A stretch of 64,000 bases of DNA from Diplonema papillatum (GCA_030068145.1 JAPJBO010000025.1:474501-538500), one strand, 5' to 3'; positions 20,960 through 31,968 are shown, counted from the first letter of the stretch. Translations and numbers: made by a program. The notes: generated by a model from the sequence alone, not told the origin.

Positions 20960-22231
20960 ATGCAGGGCCATCAACTGGCGATCGCCGGCGGAGCCGCGGG
21001 AGCGGCGGCGGCGGTGTGCTGCGTGCTGTCGAGGAGGCGGCGGGCGGACGATGACGAGGACTTCGCGATACCGACCGAGAAGGAGGTGGTCGCGCTGAAG
21101 CGGACGGGGATGAGCGACGAGCAGATCCAACGGGAGGAGCAGCTGGTGAAGCTTCCCAAGCGGCCGACGAACCGGTGCGAGCCGCCTGCCGGGTGCATAA
21201 TACGCGGCGACAAAACCCTCGGCACGAAGACGTACTGCCCCGCCGTCCCCGAATGGAACGTCCGCAAGCCCGAAGCGTACCCGCAGCCCGCCGCCGCGCC
21301 CATGAACCCGCTGGAGCTCTGGGAGAAGCCGAAGCTGCACGAGTACGAGAAGACCGCCCGCGACGGGCACCGTTGGGCGTGGCAGAACTTCATCGTCCTC
21401 GACGACCACTTGCAGCTCGTGTCGACGCAGAACGAGTACGTGTCCGAGGAGTACGGTGTGCGGATCATCCTCACTCCGACCCTCCGCCTCGCCGACGCGC
21501 AGTTTTTCGAGTCGATTGCGCACGAGGTGATCGACGAGAAGGCGTTCGTGCTGCTTGAAACGCTGCACAGCGACTACTCCGAGGAGGCGATGCGGCAGAT
21601 GGAACGCGAGATGAACAGCAGCCCGATCCCCCGGTACCAGTCGAACCCCTTGGTATTCAAGCAGGCTCAGATGGCGGCCCTCAGCCGCCGCGGCAGCAGC
21701 GGCGTGCCCAACAAGGTGGGCGGCGGCTGCGTCGTTCTCGACTACCTCTGCGCGCTCATCGAGTCCCAAGCGCACTGGCGCATGGGCGACCCGGGGCTGT
21801 CCGACGCCGAGATGGCCAACATCCAAGCCACGGTCAACTCCCCCATCAGCTTCCGACCCCTGTGCCACGTGCGGGAGGCCTACCTGCTGAAGATGGTCGA
21901 CGACTTGCTCGCAGCAGCCGGGTCCACAGAGGCGTGGAAGGAGGCCACTTGGCAGGACCGGGACGGCGAAAAAGTGATCCTCCTCCCTTGGAACGGCCGG
22001 CACTGCGACCGTATCGAGCGGTTCCTCGTCCGGTGCCGCGGTTTTGTGCCCCAGCCGGCCAAGCGGAAGACCCGCATCATCTTCGACCCGTCGCAGGTGC
22101 GCAACATGGTCGCCACCGCGCTCACGGAGGACGTCAACGAGCCGGAGCACAACCTGACGATGACGCCCCTCCCCAAGGTCGCGCCGGCTCCCATCCCGCC
22201 CCCGCACAACTTCGGCCAGTACGCCAAGCTC
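20960..22231 (+). CDS. Unknown membrane-anchored protein, exon 1 (intact copy)
   Basis: The functional last copy of the array. Exon 1 encodes 424 residues from ATG 20960; the joined protein is about 557 residues. The N-terminus has a hydrophobic Ala/Gly segment (LAIAGGAAGAAAAVCCVL, about residues 6-23) followed by RRRR, so a signal anchor is likely. Then come an acidic patch (DDDEDF) and conserved-looking Cys (NRCEPPAGC, TYC). From residue about 108 the sequence departs from all upstream copies and reads as a folded domain with WQNFIVLDDHLQLV, EYVSEEYGVRIILTP, VVLDYLCALIESQAHW and LLPWNGRHCDRIERFL. I recognise no family. The donor is CTC|GTATGTGAC at 22231/22232, phase 0. Confidence 0.75.
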
Positions 22232-22685
22232 GTATGTGACCTTTTTTTACAGAAGCGCCAGCTTGGAAGGAAATGCTCGACGAAGCTGCCAGACAAAGAA
22301 CCGAAGGCCTCCCAAGTGCTGTAACTACCGAACCACGTGTTGAACGGACGTGAGGTCATGCGGGTCTGCCTGCTCGGATCCCAGGATACCACGTAGTATA
22401 CCACGTAGTATACCACGTAGTATACCACGTAGTATACCACGTAGTATACCACGTAGTATACCACGTAGTATACCACGTAGTATACCACGTAGTATACCAC
22501 GTAGTATACCACACGTAACTCTACAAGGGATGCAGGGTACTACGCAGGTATACGTACACCTGTACACATGTAGTTGCATAGCATACTATGCGGGTGACAC
22601 ACCACGTAGTATACCACGTAGCCCTACAAGGGCATGCAGGGTATGCTGTACACATGTCAATGCATACCCCACGCCCCTCTCACAG
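22232..22685 (+). other. Intron with a 12-bp minisatellite
   Basis: 454-bp intron from GTATGT (22232) to CTCTCACAG (22685). A second apparent acceptor (TTTTTTTACAG at about 22242-22252) would give a 21-bp intron and is rejected. Most of the intron is a CCACGTAGTATA array. Confidence 0.75.
22388..22512. repeat. 12-bp CCACGTAGTATA minisatellite, about 10 units
   Basis: About ten perfect or near-perfect units, plus single outlying units at about 22602-22620. Each unit boundary forms GTATAC and each unit contains ACGT, so the array is rich in short palindromes. It is open on both strands only because its length is divisible by three. Confidence 0.9.
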
Positions 22686-23087
22686 GAATCCCTCGACCGC
22701 CTGCGCGAGCTCGTTTCGTCGGGAGAGATCGACAACGGCTACCTGGAGGTCCTCATCGCCGCCGGCGCCGAAGCAGAGAAGGAGGAGCTGCTCGATGCGG
22801 CCGTCGAAGAGCTCGCCAACGGGGCCGCCGCCGACGAGAAGGACGGCGCCGCCGGCGAGCAGGTCGACGGTGCGCCGACCGCCGACGAGCAGCAGCCCAA
22901 CGGCACCGCCAGCGGCGAGGTCACGGCGAAGGTCGAAGGGTCGAAGCGCGGGGAGACGCCGCCGTGCGCGAGGGCGAACGGCGAGCAAAAAGAGAACGGC
23001 GGCGACGACGGCGAGGAGGAAGTCGAAGAGTTCGAGGAGTTCGAAGAGTATGAAGAATTCGAGGAGGAGGAGCCGTCGGTGCTGTAG
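22686..23087 (+). CDS. Unknown membrane-anchored protein, exon 2
   Basis: 133 residues plus TAG. The join reads AKL|ESLDRLRELVSSGEIDNGY. After a short helix the exon becomes extremely acidic and low in complexity: Ala/Glu/Asp/Gly-rich, ending in a run of EEF(E)EF(EE)YEEFEEEE before PSVL. Such a tail suits a histone, basic-protein or calcium-binding partner, but this is only inference. The strong GC bias matches exon 1. Confidence 0.7.
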   Translation, partial: ESLDRLRELVSSGEIDNGYLEVLIAAGAEAEKEELLDAAVEELANGAAADEKDGAAGEQVDGAPTADEQQPNGTASGEVTAKVEGSKRGETPPCARANGEQKENGGDDGEEEVEEFEEFEEYEEFEEEEPSVL

Positions 23088-24670
23088 CATACTATGCCAG
23101 TGTACTCTAGCCGAATCCGAAAAGGGGGTGATGGGGGTGAGGGTAGGGGGGGGGGAAACACACGAGAGATGGAGGCACCCAGCCCGCGAGCGCCTGCTGG
23201 CGCACCCGCGTCTGCGTGGCAAGCGGCAGCACCGAAAACGGAAACCGTCGCGGCAAGCAGCGTGCGCGCATGGCTCGTGGGGGTGGTGGGCGGCGGGTAA
23301 CCGCGCCTCCCCGCCCGGCTCGCGCTGTCCTGTCTGCGGACACTCAGGTTCCGCGCTGATGCTGGTCCGCCTTAGGTGTCCACGGCTGAAAGGACCGAAA
23401 CACGGCGCAGGTAGGACCAGTGCGGCGTTGAGTACGTTAGCCATTCTGATGAGGCAGGGCTTTTGTTAACATCTTGTTCTCTAAACATGAGAGGGCAAGG
23501 CGTTTAGGGAGCATAATATTATGAGTGCGCGGCTGCGCCACTTCTTCCGTCTGAACGTTCTCGATGCGACTCGGGCAGTCTGGTAGTACGATGTAGACGA
23601 GTCCTTTCGCGTGTCAGTTGTACGCGGATGACGATCGAGTATCCCACCCTGGATGGTACCTCGGTTCTCTCTCAGCTGCCCTCCTCGGGTCTGAAGATCC
23701 AGTCTGACTCACGACCGCTACCGAGGATGGATGACTGACGATACGGTGTTTTGTGTGTTAACAATGCATTGTTGGTACTAAAAATTAGTAGTTGGCAGCG
23801 TACTAAAAGCAACTCACCAAATCAGGTGAAAAGCCGCTAGTGCGCACAAACAAAAAGACCACCGGGGGTATTACCCTCGAGCTGAGCAAGTGGTAGTACT
23901 CGTCTCGACGAGATTCTTGATAGATCTCATCTTCAACGACGGAGAGTAGGCAGAAGAAGGATTCTTCGGATGTCCTGTACTTCCGTTGCGCCAAGGAACA
24001 CGAAAGGCGATCACGGAGACAGGCACAAGCGCTACCTCACGTAGAGTCTTCATAAGGATTGCTTCGGGGGATCTTCTCCCGTTTCAACAGCCGTTGGGCA
24101 AACCGGACTCGCATCGCTTTCCAGTCCGAGGTTCCTCGCTGTTATCGGTCCACTTTGTCGCGGCTTAAAGGCCGGAACACGGTGCAGACACGGTGCTGAG
24201 CACATCACACACCATTCCGAGCACGTTCCTGCATCCCCCTCACGCAGAGCCTGCACACACAAGAGAGGCCAGTCTTCCAGACAACGTTGCTTTTTGTTTC
24301 TTTTTGGGTTTACTTCTTGCTCTTCGACGATGGCAAGGACCTTATCAGAATGCAGTACATGCCGCGGTACTAACTGTAAGCTGGTGGTGGTATGTGTATA
24401 CTCAACGATGGTACGCCATACCACGGTAGGTACCTGGGCGTGTGTTCCTTCTATCTGGTCTGGAATTGCTTGTCCTCTGACGGTGTTTTCTTTTTTTTTT
24501 TACCCCCCCTTTCAGGCACACTGCTTCGCTAGCCCTGCCACTCCCACCGTCGCAAAGAACTGACAGGGGCCATCACGGCTCGCAAGGTCTGCACGGTTCG
24601 TCAGCTGGCCGAAGTTTTCAGAAATCGAACTGCCCGGTAGGTTCTGGGGACTTGACCGGCTGCAGACTTT
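23088..24670. other. Intergenic, no gene recognised
   Basis: About 1.6 kb. It starts with CATACTATGCCAGTGTACTC, related to the intron minisatellite flank, and then a G-rich tract (23117-23155). No supported gene or RNA. Confidence 0.45.
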
Positions 24671-24674
24671 GGCA

Positions 24675-24840
24675 TCATTCTTGGAAAACCACCTGCTTGT
24701 TGGAAATAGGAAGCGCGCGGCAGCCCACACGAAACTCAGGTAAATGTGGATTTAGCGCTGGCGGCTGCTCTGACGGACTCGAGGAGGCCGCCAATTGCAA
24801 AATCTCAAAGGACGACGCGTTGCGCGAAACACACGTATCT
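24675..24840 (-). repeat. Degenerate, rearranged SINE-like copy
   Basis: Pieces matching the SINE-like family occur out of order: ACCACCTGCTTGTTGGAAAT, then GCAGCCCACACGAAACTCAG, then GAGGAGGCCGCCAATTGCAA. This suggests two overlapping old insertions. Confidence 0.5.
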
Positions 24841-25277
24841 ACCGTAGTTGGAATAATGTTGAACTGGACTAAAGCTGGAAGGGGTAAATGACAGACCGGG
24901 TAAAACCTGGGACACCAGGGGGTGTCCCACTGCGAAACTGCACCATCTAGAGTATTGAGCACCCGAAGGCGAGGGCAAGCACCAGGGTCGTGATACTCTC
25001 AAAGTACGCAAAGTCGCAAACCCCGAAAAACAATGCCGGACCGGGTAAAGCCTGGGACACCCAGCTCACCCGATTCAACACTAATCCGATTACGGTATTT
25101 GGGTTTCGTGTGCCGGGCGCCAGCGTTCGGCACTACTGGCGTGCTGTGAAGAGAACACTGTCGGAACGCGGCTGCGCATAGGATTAGGGAGAACGAACGC
25201 ACCAAAACACGAAAAGAAGATGTCGTCACGCAGCAACCCCCAATCACAACGAGTTTCCTCCCCCGAAGAGAGTTCTA

Positions 25278-25429
25278 CACAGTGGAGTCCAGTCTCGGCT
25301 GCAGATACAAAAAACGCGTGCCACACCTGATTTTCGGGTGTGCGTTTGCACGCGTTTAGGCGTAGCTCACCCGCGTCTCGGGTGTGACTCTGTGTGACGC
25401 CAGCTTTTTTTGAGGCTGGACTCCACATC
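25278..25429. mobile_element. MITE-like element, copy 3
   Basis: Ends CACAGTGGAGTCCAGTCTCG and GAGGCTGGACTCCACAT are inverted relative to each other. The interior has several GGGTGTG/CACACCC repeats. Confidence 0.65.
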
Positions 25430-25635
25430 AACGCAGGTGTCCTGAGCTTCCGGCAGCAGAACCCGCAGCAAGCCCACACACAGCCTACTCCCTTTCTGGA
25501 AGACAGCAGCCAAACCATTCGTGATTCTCACGGTGGGCCTGTACCGTTTAAACCTGCCGGAGGCTTTCCGGCTGGTTCGAAAACACTGCCCACAGAAGGA
25601 GCCTACTCTAAACCAGTCCATCTACGTACGGGGGG

Positions 25636-25786
25636 TCCAGTTTGTTGAACGCGTACGCCCGCCACTGAACCCAGATTCACCTGTGTTTCGTGTGGGCTAC
25701 AGCACATTTACCTCCTTTGATCTTTTGCAGCTGGCACCCTCCTCAAGTATTTCCTACAAAGCAGGTGCTTATACAAAAAAAAAAAA
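25636..25786 (+). mobile_element. A-tailed SINE-like element, sense copy
   Basis: Sense orientation: TACGCCCGCCACTGAACCCA near the start, CGTGTGGGCTACAGCACATT in the middle, and GCAGGTGCTTATAC followed by A13 at 25774-25786. The A-tail is the clearest sign of retroposition. There is no obvious tRNA-type B box, so the promoter ancestry is unknown. Confidence 0.7.
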
Positions 25787-28616
25787 ACCCCCCCGAGCGC
25801 CCCATTTAAAACGTTCGAATTCCCCCAGCGCCTCCAATCTTTCCGTTTACCTCGCGTAGCTCCCGTTTTGGTTCTAGCTGTCCTGAAACTTCGGAGTGAC
25901 CCAGCCACGGATTGGTTCTTTTGCTTGCGTCTTTTGGCCCTTGTGTGTACCGCCGTTGCTGGCTGACAACGCGACGGAAAAAGTACGAAGCGCCTGTTCG
26001 AAAGCATTTCACACAGGTTCACGACAAGTTTCCGCCAAGGAGACCTGCCGGTGGACGACACGCTACCGCTTTGGAGCGGTCGGGCTCGCGGGTCGGCGTC
26101 AAGCGCCAATCCAAAACCGGCGGAAATGTTTACGCGAGGGCAAGAGCATCGTCGGGAATGGCTCCCTGTGCGTGACTCGTCTTCTTGTTGCGTTAGTGGT
26201 ACGGTCCTCTGACAGAGTGAGCCGATGCCTCTTTAAAACCCGGCTGAATCACCGCATGCTCTTGTCAGACGCTAGCGTCCGACATTTCGCACGCGCGTCG
26301 CAGTCGTTGGGTGGTATTAGGGGTTTCATCGGTCACTCCTTCTTGTTGCATTAGTGGGGAGTCATTGCATGCAAATGAGTACCACACTAACTATTCTATA
26401 CCATGACTCACCCTCTCTCGTTCTGCGAGTCTGCGGCCATTGCAAGACAGCGAGAAAAGCAAGCGGTACACGATGCCTAAAATGCTACAGCATTGATCGG
26501 AAGTGTCGCATATGTCGGCTTGAACGAACTAAAGATACAGCTGATAACGAGACGATGGGGCGAGCCGCCTGACAAACATGTCTCCATGGTGCTTAGTACT
26601 TACTGAGAACGAAAGTAAGCAAGATACCCCGTGACGCCTGACCTTCGAAGACCCGCGTTCCGTGTCTTTCCTTGGTGATTTCGGCATTGGTGGCCGCTTT
26701 GCACCTCCACATGAAATAACGCCGAGAAGAAAAAAAAGAACAGAATGGATTTTCTTCTATCAACCGAACAACATGCCTTCTTTTTCTTCTCCGGCCCCGC
26801 CCCCGAGGGCCATATCTATACTTCGTTTTTTTTTTCTCTTATTTTCGTGTTTTGTGCTCGTTCGCTTAGGTTTTCACTTCTTTTTCGCTTTTTTTTTTTC
26901 CGCGCCTGCTTTTTCGTTCCTTTTTCTCGCCCCACCCCCTTGTCCTCGCCGTTGTCCTCAGGGCTTACGCTCCACGTGTGGAACGTGTGGATTTCCACAC
27001 GTTCATTCTTTTTGGATTTTGTTCCCCCACGTGTGGATCCACAGGTACCACATGTGGATTTTGATTTATTGGTCCACATGCAGGGGAGTCCAGGTCCACT
27101 AGTGGCCAAGGCCGCACAGCCAGGTGTCGCCAAGTCCAGTAGCCACCTAGCGACGCTATTTTCTTTTGCAGTCGCACATCAGGGGAAAGGGGTTTTTCCC
27201 CTGATGCTCGAACCTTAAGCGCCCACATGTGGACCACACGTACTTTCTCTGAGACCGAAAACGGAGCGTAAGCCCTGGTTGTGAGCGTAAGCCCTGGTTG
27301 TCCTTGTGGTTCTTCTTTTCAAGTGGGCTCCACCGTCAGAGCGCGCCCTTCGCCGAGTGAACACGGCCCTCTTCATCATACTGTCGAAACGGTGCCCTTC
27401 CAACCCACTTCGTTTATGCTTGGCTCACTCGTGCACTTGTTGCGTATTTATGCCGGTCCTTCCGGTTGAGACGTCTGGACCTATAGATAGAGGCCGATAG
27501 CGAACAAGTACAGTGATGGAAAGATGCAAAGAACCTTGACTCTAAAAGAGGGGTTAAAAGTCCCTGAAACCGATGAGTGGTGAGAGTTGGAGATGCGTTC
27601 AAATCTTAATTTTTGCTCCTTCACTGGGGTGTATGGTTGAGACGTCTGGACCTATTCGGATCGTCCAAGCTTCTGTCTCTTTGGCCAACAGCTGCGTCGA
27701 CTTTTCTTGAACAAAAACGTGAACTACGCTCGAAACCCCTCTAAACCGCAACAAACGCAAAGAAATGCGTTTTGATCACCACCGATACCCTAACTTAGTA
27801 ACTACCATCTGCAGGTGACCGAGCGGACTCACCGCTAAGCCAGTACAGCGCGGACTGCGTCTCGACTTTTTTGAATAAAATTTGCGTGTTGTTCAACACC
27901 GATAGCCGCTTTGCCAACAGCTGCATCTCGACCTTTCTTGAACAAAAAACGTGAACTTCCGCTCGAAAACCCTCTCAACCACAATAAACGCTAAACCATT
28001 TGGTCAACACCGATACACTACCAAGGAGTCTAACACGTGTGCGAGGCTTAGGGTGTCAAACCCACAAGCCGCACTGAAAGGGAGATGTGCCAATCCTTGA
28101 GGACGCAGCACAGCCCGATCCTGATTTACTGGCAAGGGATTTGAGGTTAAGTACACTTGTTGGGCCTGGAACTGCATCGCATTTGTCATCGCGCAAGCGC
28201 CATCAAGACGACTCATGCACTTGCTGCATGTTGACGGTCCATCCGCTGGAATTGCATCGCATTTGCCGAGGTTCGCGCAAGCGTCATCAAGATGATTCGA
28301 ATGAGTGCAAGCGCCTGAAACACGACAGTACGATCGAACACCTGGTAACTCATGCAAGCCATCGCTGCAGATATTTTTCAGTCTGGCTTTCCCGGTCAGT
28401 TTGAAGTTAGAATGCAGAACATCTGTAGTAGCGATGGCCTGCATTCGTCACTCGATGAACATCGCCACAGCCCCGGAAAGATGCTCTGCGCTCTAGCTGG
28501 CCGCGCTCTCTCTCTCTCTCAAACAGGCACTATTCGTCGTCAGTGTAGGCCTGCTTCAGCTTCACGAATCACAGGTTTGACCCCTTGTGGGGGAGGGAGG
28601 GGGGTGTTCCCGGACC
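25787..28616. other. Repeat-rich intergenic region
   Basis: About 2.8 kb without a supported gene. It holds T-rich stretches (26826-26930); CCACGTGTGGA/CCACATGTGGA palindromes (26970-27065); a perfect 12-bp hairpin (27177-27206); a duplicated GGTTGAGACGTCTGGACCTAT (27464 and 27631); a duplicated segment of about 110 bp (about 27690-27790 and 27910-28020); and a duplicated GCATCGCATTTG...GCGCAAGCG segment (about 28170 and 28255). Confidence 0.5.
27177..27206. repeat. Perfect inverted repeat (hairpin)
   Basis: Arms CATCAGGGGAAA and TTTCCCCTGATG around a six-base GGGGTT loop. It could fold in RNA or DNA. No adjacent gene gives it an obvious role. Confidence 0.6.
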
Positions 28617-29051
28617 ATGTCGCACTACGTGGTCCTCGGGGTACCCACGGACGCAAGCGAGAAGGAGGTTGAGCGAGCGTATCGAAGAAGGGCGCTCGAG
28701 TGCCACCCGGACAAGGGAGGCGGCGCAGGCGCCTTCGAGGCGCTGCAGAAGGCCTACGCCTGCCTCAGCGACCCCGCGCGGAGGGCCGAGTTCGACGCCG
28801 CCGCGGCCGCATTGGACGAGGCTCGCGAGAATTGCTCTGCCCAGTCGTACCCGGTGGCGGCGTTCAAAGCTGAGGCGGAGCCGTTCTCCTCGCAGGAGAC
28901 CGGAGAAGCCGGCTGGGCGCTGCCCTGCCGGTGTGGCGGTACGTTCGATGTGTTCGAACTCGACTTGCAAGAGACTGTTGCTGAAGGTGCAGCTTGCGCG
29001 GTTGTCCCCTGTTCGCACTGCTCCTTGGCTGTGGATGTCCTTTTGACTTGA
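28617..29051 (+). CDS. DPH4: DPH4-type J protein (diphthamide biosynthesis)
   Basis: 144 residues from ATG 28617; an upstream in-frame ATG at 28587 would add ten Gly-rich residues, but MSHYVVLGV is the usual J-domain start. The J domain spans residues 2-65, with the HPD motif at 30-32 that stimulates Hsp70 ATPase. The C-terminal zinc finger has C104, C106, C132 and C135 in the DPH-type (CSL) arrangement. J plus CSL in this order and length identifies DPH4/DNAJC24, which supports the radical-SAM Dph1-Dph2 step that modifies a histidine of elongation factor 2. It is single-exon and cytosolic. The last codons and 3' UTR are repeated three times in tandem (29007-29218). Confidence 0.85.
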   Translation: MSHYVVLGVPTDASEKEVERAYRRRALECHPDKGGGAGAFEALQKAYACLSDPARRAEFDAAAAALDEARENCSAQSYPVAAFKAEAEPFSSQETGEAGWALPCRCGGTFDVFELDLQETVAEGAACAVVPCSHCSLAVDVLLT

Positions 29052-29218
29052 GTTACATGTTACATCGTAGAAGCTGAGCGCCACCCTGTTCGCACTGCTC
29101 CTTGCCTGTGGATGTCCTTCTGACTTGAGTTACATGTTACATCGTAGAAGCTGAGCGCCACCCTGTTCGCACTGCTCCTTGCCTGTGGATGTCCTTCTGA
29201 CTTGAGTTACATGTTACA
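29007..29218 (+). repeat. 77-bp tandem triplication of the DPH4 gene 3' end
   Basis: Units start at 29007, 29084 and 29161 with CCCTGTTCGCACTGCTCCTT. The first is the real gene end (last ~14 codons, TGA, 3' UTR); the next two are copies with GGCTG changed to GCCTG and TTTTGA to TTCTGA. Each keeps the stop codon in place. An inverted piece of the unit (GCTCAGCTTCTACGATG) lies at about 29378-29394. Confidence 0.9.
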
Positions 29219-29855
29219 CAGACGAGCTCACCCGCCGGCTAGAGCGCCCGCTGCAGCACCAACTCCGGTGCCGCCACTCACTGTAGCAGAGCCGCAACCT
29301 GCAGCGCGCCTCCGGGGCGACTTGCGCCCGCCGTAGCAGCACGAAGAGAAGTGAGGAGACGTCAGCTGCTCAAATGCGCTCAGCTTCTACGATGAATGTG
29401 TCTGCTACCCAGTGCCCTGCATGTCAACGCTGAGCGATTAGGTGTTGAGGCCTGCCTGCTTGAGTGTGGCCTACTGTCCAAGCAGTTGCTTATTTTCAAG
29501 CAAAAAAAAACGGTGGTCGAAGGGAGCTCGTACGAGCCAGGTTGAGTTGGACAGCTGGCCACAATGTGCCTTCAAACCCGTTCTTTACAATCACCCGCTC
29601 CCACCCCGCTCTCAGCACCTGCAAAAGTACTGTGCCCACAACTTTCCCACAATCACAATGTGGTAAGAATAGCCACAGCATTGTGGAAGAGTTGTGCACA
29701 GTACTGCCTGCATGCACTATTCTGGAAGAACTGCTGAGCGGCACCCTGATCCTAGCTCCCATCATCACGCGCCTGTGACGACGTGTGTTATCGAAGCACC
29801 GCACGAGTAGCGGATGTGCCTGCCATTCATTTCGTCGACCTTCCTGTTTCTGTGC
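29219..29855. other. Intergenic, no gene recognised
   Basis: About 640 bp. It includes an imperfect long inverted repeat (AGTACTGTGCCCACAACTTT at about 29626 against GAGTTGTGCACAGTACTG at about 29689-29706) and no supported gene. Confidence 0.4.
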
Positions 29856-29859
29856 AAGC

Positions 29860-30180
29860 AATCGTCGAGCTGCGGCTGCGCGAGGCCGTGCACCGCGACT
29901 GGGCCGCCTTCAAAGCGACGTATGCACTACACCACGACGTGTGCACATGGGTATGCTACTATGCGCTACCACCGGATAGCGGCATCAGCAACCTCATCGC
30001 GAGCTCGTGCATCTGCTCTGCAGAGCTACGTACGCTGCGTGGCGCACTACACCTACTACGTGTAGGTCGCAGATGGCACCCTGAGAGCACACGGGGGCAC
30101 CGAGGGCAGCGTGCGGCCTCGCCGGCGCAGCGCCGCCGGACGAAGGGTCGGTGCCGGAATCCCTGCCCCCTGCAACAGCT
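29860..30180 (+). pseudogene. Partial, interrupted copy of the 30337 gene
   Basis: 29863-29925 matches the gene at about 30530-30590 (GAGCTGCGGCTGCGCGAGGC; GGGCCGCCTTCAAAGCGAC). 30116-30175 matches the next part (CTCGCCGGCGC...GACGAAG.GTCGGTGCCGG). About 190 bp of unrelated sequence separates the two. The frame is broken. Confidence 0.75.
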
Positions 30181-30336
30181 CCCATACTACACGTAAGTAG
30201 AAGTGCACTACCCCGAAGTTCGCCACGCGTTTTGTGGACGAATAAACAGCCTACCCACACCCCATATTTCTAGATAAAACCCTCACACAAAAAAGGAGAC
30301 TGATAGAGAGGCCAGGGGGATTCTCGCGTCCAGAAC

Positions 30337-30804
30337 ATGCAGCCGCCGGATGACGAGCCGGACGAGCGGCGGCGTGACAGCAGAGGCCGCCCGATCGGGG
30401 CGCCCGTGCGGCGGGTGGACCACCGGAAGCTGCTGTGGGGCGAGCGGTCGTGGGCAGACGTCGACGGCCGCGACTTCGTGTCCGCGTCCGAAATGGAGGC
30501 GGCCGTGCTCCTCGAGCGCGAGACCGACGCCGTCGAGCTGTGGCTGCGCGAAGCCGTGTACCGCGACTGGGTCGCCTTCAAAGCGACCCTCGCCGGCGCG
30601 GCGGCGCCGCCCGACGAAGTGTCGGTGCCGGTGCCAGCGTTCGTCGCCGCCCTCCGCAGCTTCGCGCGAGCCTGCAGGATAGCCGGCGCCGAGGCCGAAA
30701 TCCAGACCCTCGCCAACCTGGCCATCAGCCGCTCATCCGGTGACGGCATCGTCTTCGCCCCTCTGTTCGAGGCTATAGACACCAACGGCGCTTCCGAATC
30801 CCAG
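30337..30804 (+). CDS. Unknown protein, first exon
   Basis: 156 residues from ATG 30337 to CAG|GTGTGT at 30804/30805, phase 0. The N-terminus is highly charged (DDEPDERRRDSRGR), then WGERSWADVDGRDFVSASEM, a helix with LWLREAVYRDWVAFKATL, and AALRSFARACRIAGAEAEIQ. I recognise no family. The exon has the same GC-rich codon use as the other host genes. Directly at the donor begins the (GT)n tail of an inserted LINE copy, so the donor may be original sequence or LINE-supplied. I could not find the next exon. A broken partial copy of this exon lies just upstream (29860-30180). Confidence 0.55.
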
Positions 30805-31200
30805 GTGTGTATGTGTGTGTGTTGTGTGTGTGTGTGTGATATGGACCTGTTTTAAAGTGGTGCCTCCCTTCACGAAAGTACGACCACGCTCAGATTAGGC
30901 TAGGTGACGGCCGATGCACCCCCGGGCTGGGAGTGGGGGCCTCGATTTGCTCTCCTGTTCGCGTGATGCTTTGTGCAGCAGCTGGCTAATGCTTCGTTTT
31001 CAGCCACACAATCGCCGCAACGTCCTAGTCTGTGAGGTGTGCAGAAGTGCATCCGTGGCCTTAGACCATCCGATCCGTGATCATGCTGCTTGAGGCGACA
31101 GCAGGTCTCCGCCGGTAGACGCTTTTTAACGCACTCACTGCATCGCGGCTTTTTGTGGAGCGAGCAAACCACTCCGGGGCGGGAAGTGTTCGCAGCGCCT
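30805..31200 (-). mobile_element. 5'-truncated LINE copy
   Basis: Minus strand: the C-terminal end of ORF2 with CSECVKKR, ETCCRLKQHDH and the terminal GASAVT stop (about 30903), then the 3' UTR and a (AC)n tail at 30805-30838. It matches 32444-32826 closely and the full-length element in the Cys motif. It abuts the donor of the upstream exon. Confidence 0.8.
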
Positions 31201-31493
31201 TCTGGGGCCTCGCACGGGGGAGGGGGGTCGTCGTTATTGGTGCTGGTTTTGCGGGATAAGGAAATATTAGAGATCTTTTTGCGGTGGTCTCCGCTGGCCC
31301 GGTAGTTTGTGCTACCGCCAACTTCTTTTACACTCGTTCTCTTCTCTACTCACTACTGTTCGTACTCTTTCACTCTTTTTCTCACTTTGGCTAGCCAAAA
31401 AAAAAAAAAGGGAAACTCCTGCGACCGACACCATAAACACATTCGCAATGAATGTGGCCCTGGGGGAGGGGGGGGGGGCCCGGCTATGGTGGC

Positions 31494-31595
31494 TGCATAC
31501 GGCTGCATACGCGTATGCGCCCAAACCTGCATACGCATACGCATACGGCGCTGCATACGGCTATGCATACGTATGCATACGGCTATGCATGTGGC
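31494..31595. repeat. GCATAC/GTATGC hexamer tract
   Basis: Interrupted GCATAC repeats with GCATACGGCT variants. A second tract is at about 32155-32245. Both form short palindromes such as GCATACGTATGC. Confidence 0.8.
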
Positions 31596-31792
31596 TGTGA
31601 CTTCTCTGGCAAAGCACCTCCTTCGTCCAGGACGAAGGGGGAGTCGAAAAGGATACTTAAAACAAAGCAAAGTTTCGTGAGTGCCGACGGACGCCGTAAC
31701 CCGGGGTACACGGGCAGTGTGTTCACTCCCGTAAGCCGACGAGCCGCGCTCCGATGAGGCAACCGAAGCTGGTTGTCTCAGGATCTGCTGAG

Positions 31793-31850
31793 CAACGGGC
31801 TGGCGGAAAGGCCCGCCCACGTGGTGCGGGCCTTTTCCGCCAGCCCGTTG
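31793..31850. repeat. Long inverted repeat (24-bp arms, 9-base loop)
   Basis: Arms CAACGGGCTGGCGGAAAGGC(CCGC) and its complement with one extra T, around CCACGTGGT. The loop is itself nearly palindromic. It is GC-rich and would be very stable in RNA. Confidence 0.85.
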
Positions 31851-31968
31851 TAGGCTGTCGTGCGTCATGAAGCATGCTCGTTTGGCGTTCGACGTCGTCG
31901 GGGAAAAAGCGAGGCAGACATGCATCCTCATCGACCTGCTTTCTACTTACCAGTACATTGCTTTGTTA

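Larger units (their letters stand above)
31201..31968. other. Intergenic with GCATAC repeats and a long hairpin
   Basis: No supported gene. It holds an A13 run (31397-31409), a GCATAC-type repeat tract (31494-31595), and a 24-bp inverted repeat (31793-31850). Confidence 0.5.

Noticed and set aside
20858..22207. 449-residue minus-strand frame opposite the array gene
   Set aside because: It is the antisense of a GC-rich exon with supported splice sites and a consistent protein; the antisense product has only Arg/Val/Leu-rich shadow composition.
22242..22252. Splice acceptor TTTTTTTACAG giving a 21-bp intron
   Set aside because: Too short for spliceosomal introns. The following frame ends after 24 codons; the acceptor at 22685 gives a long acidic exon with matching codon use.
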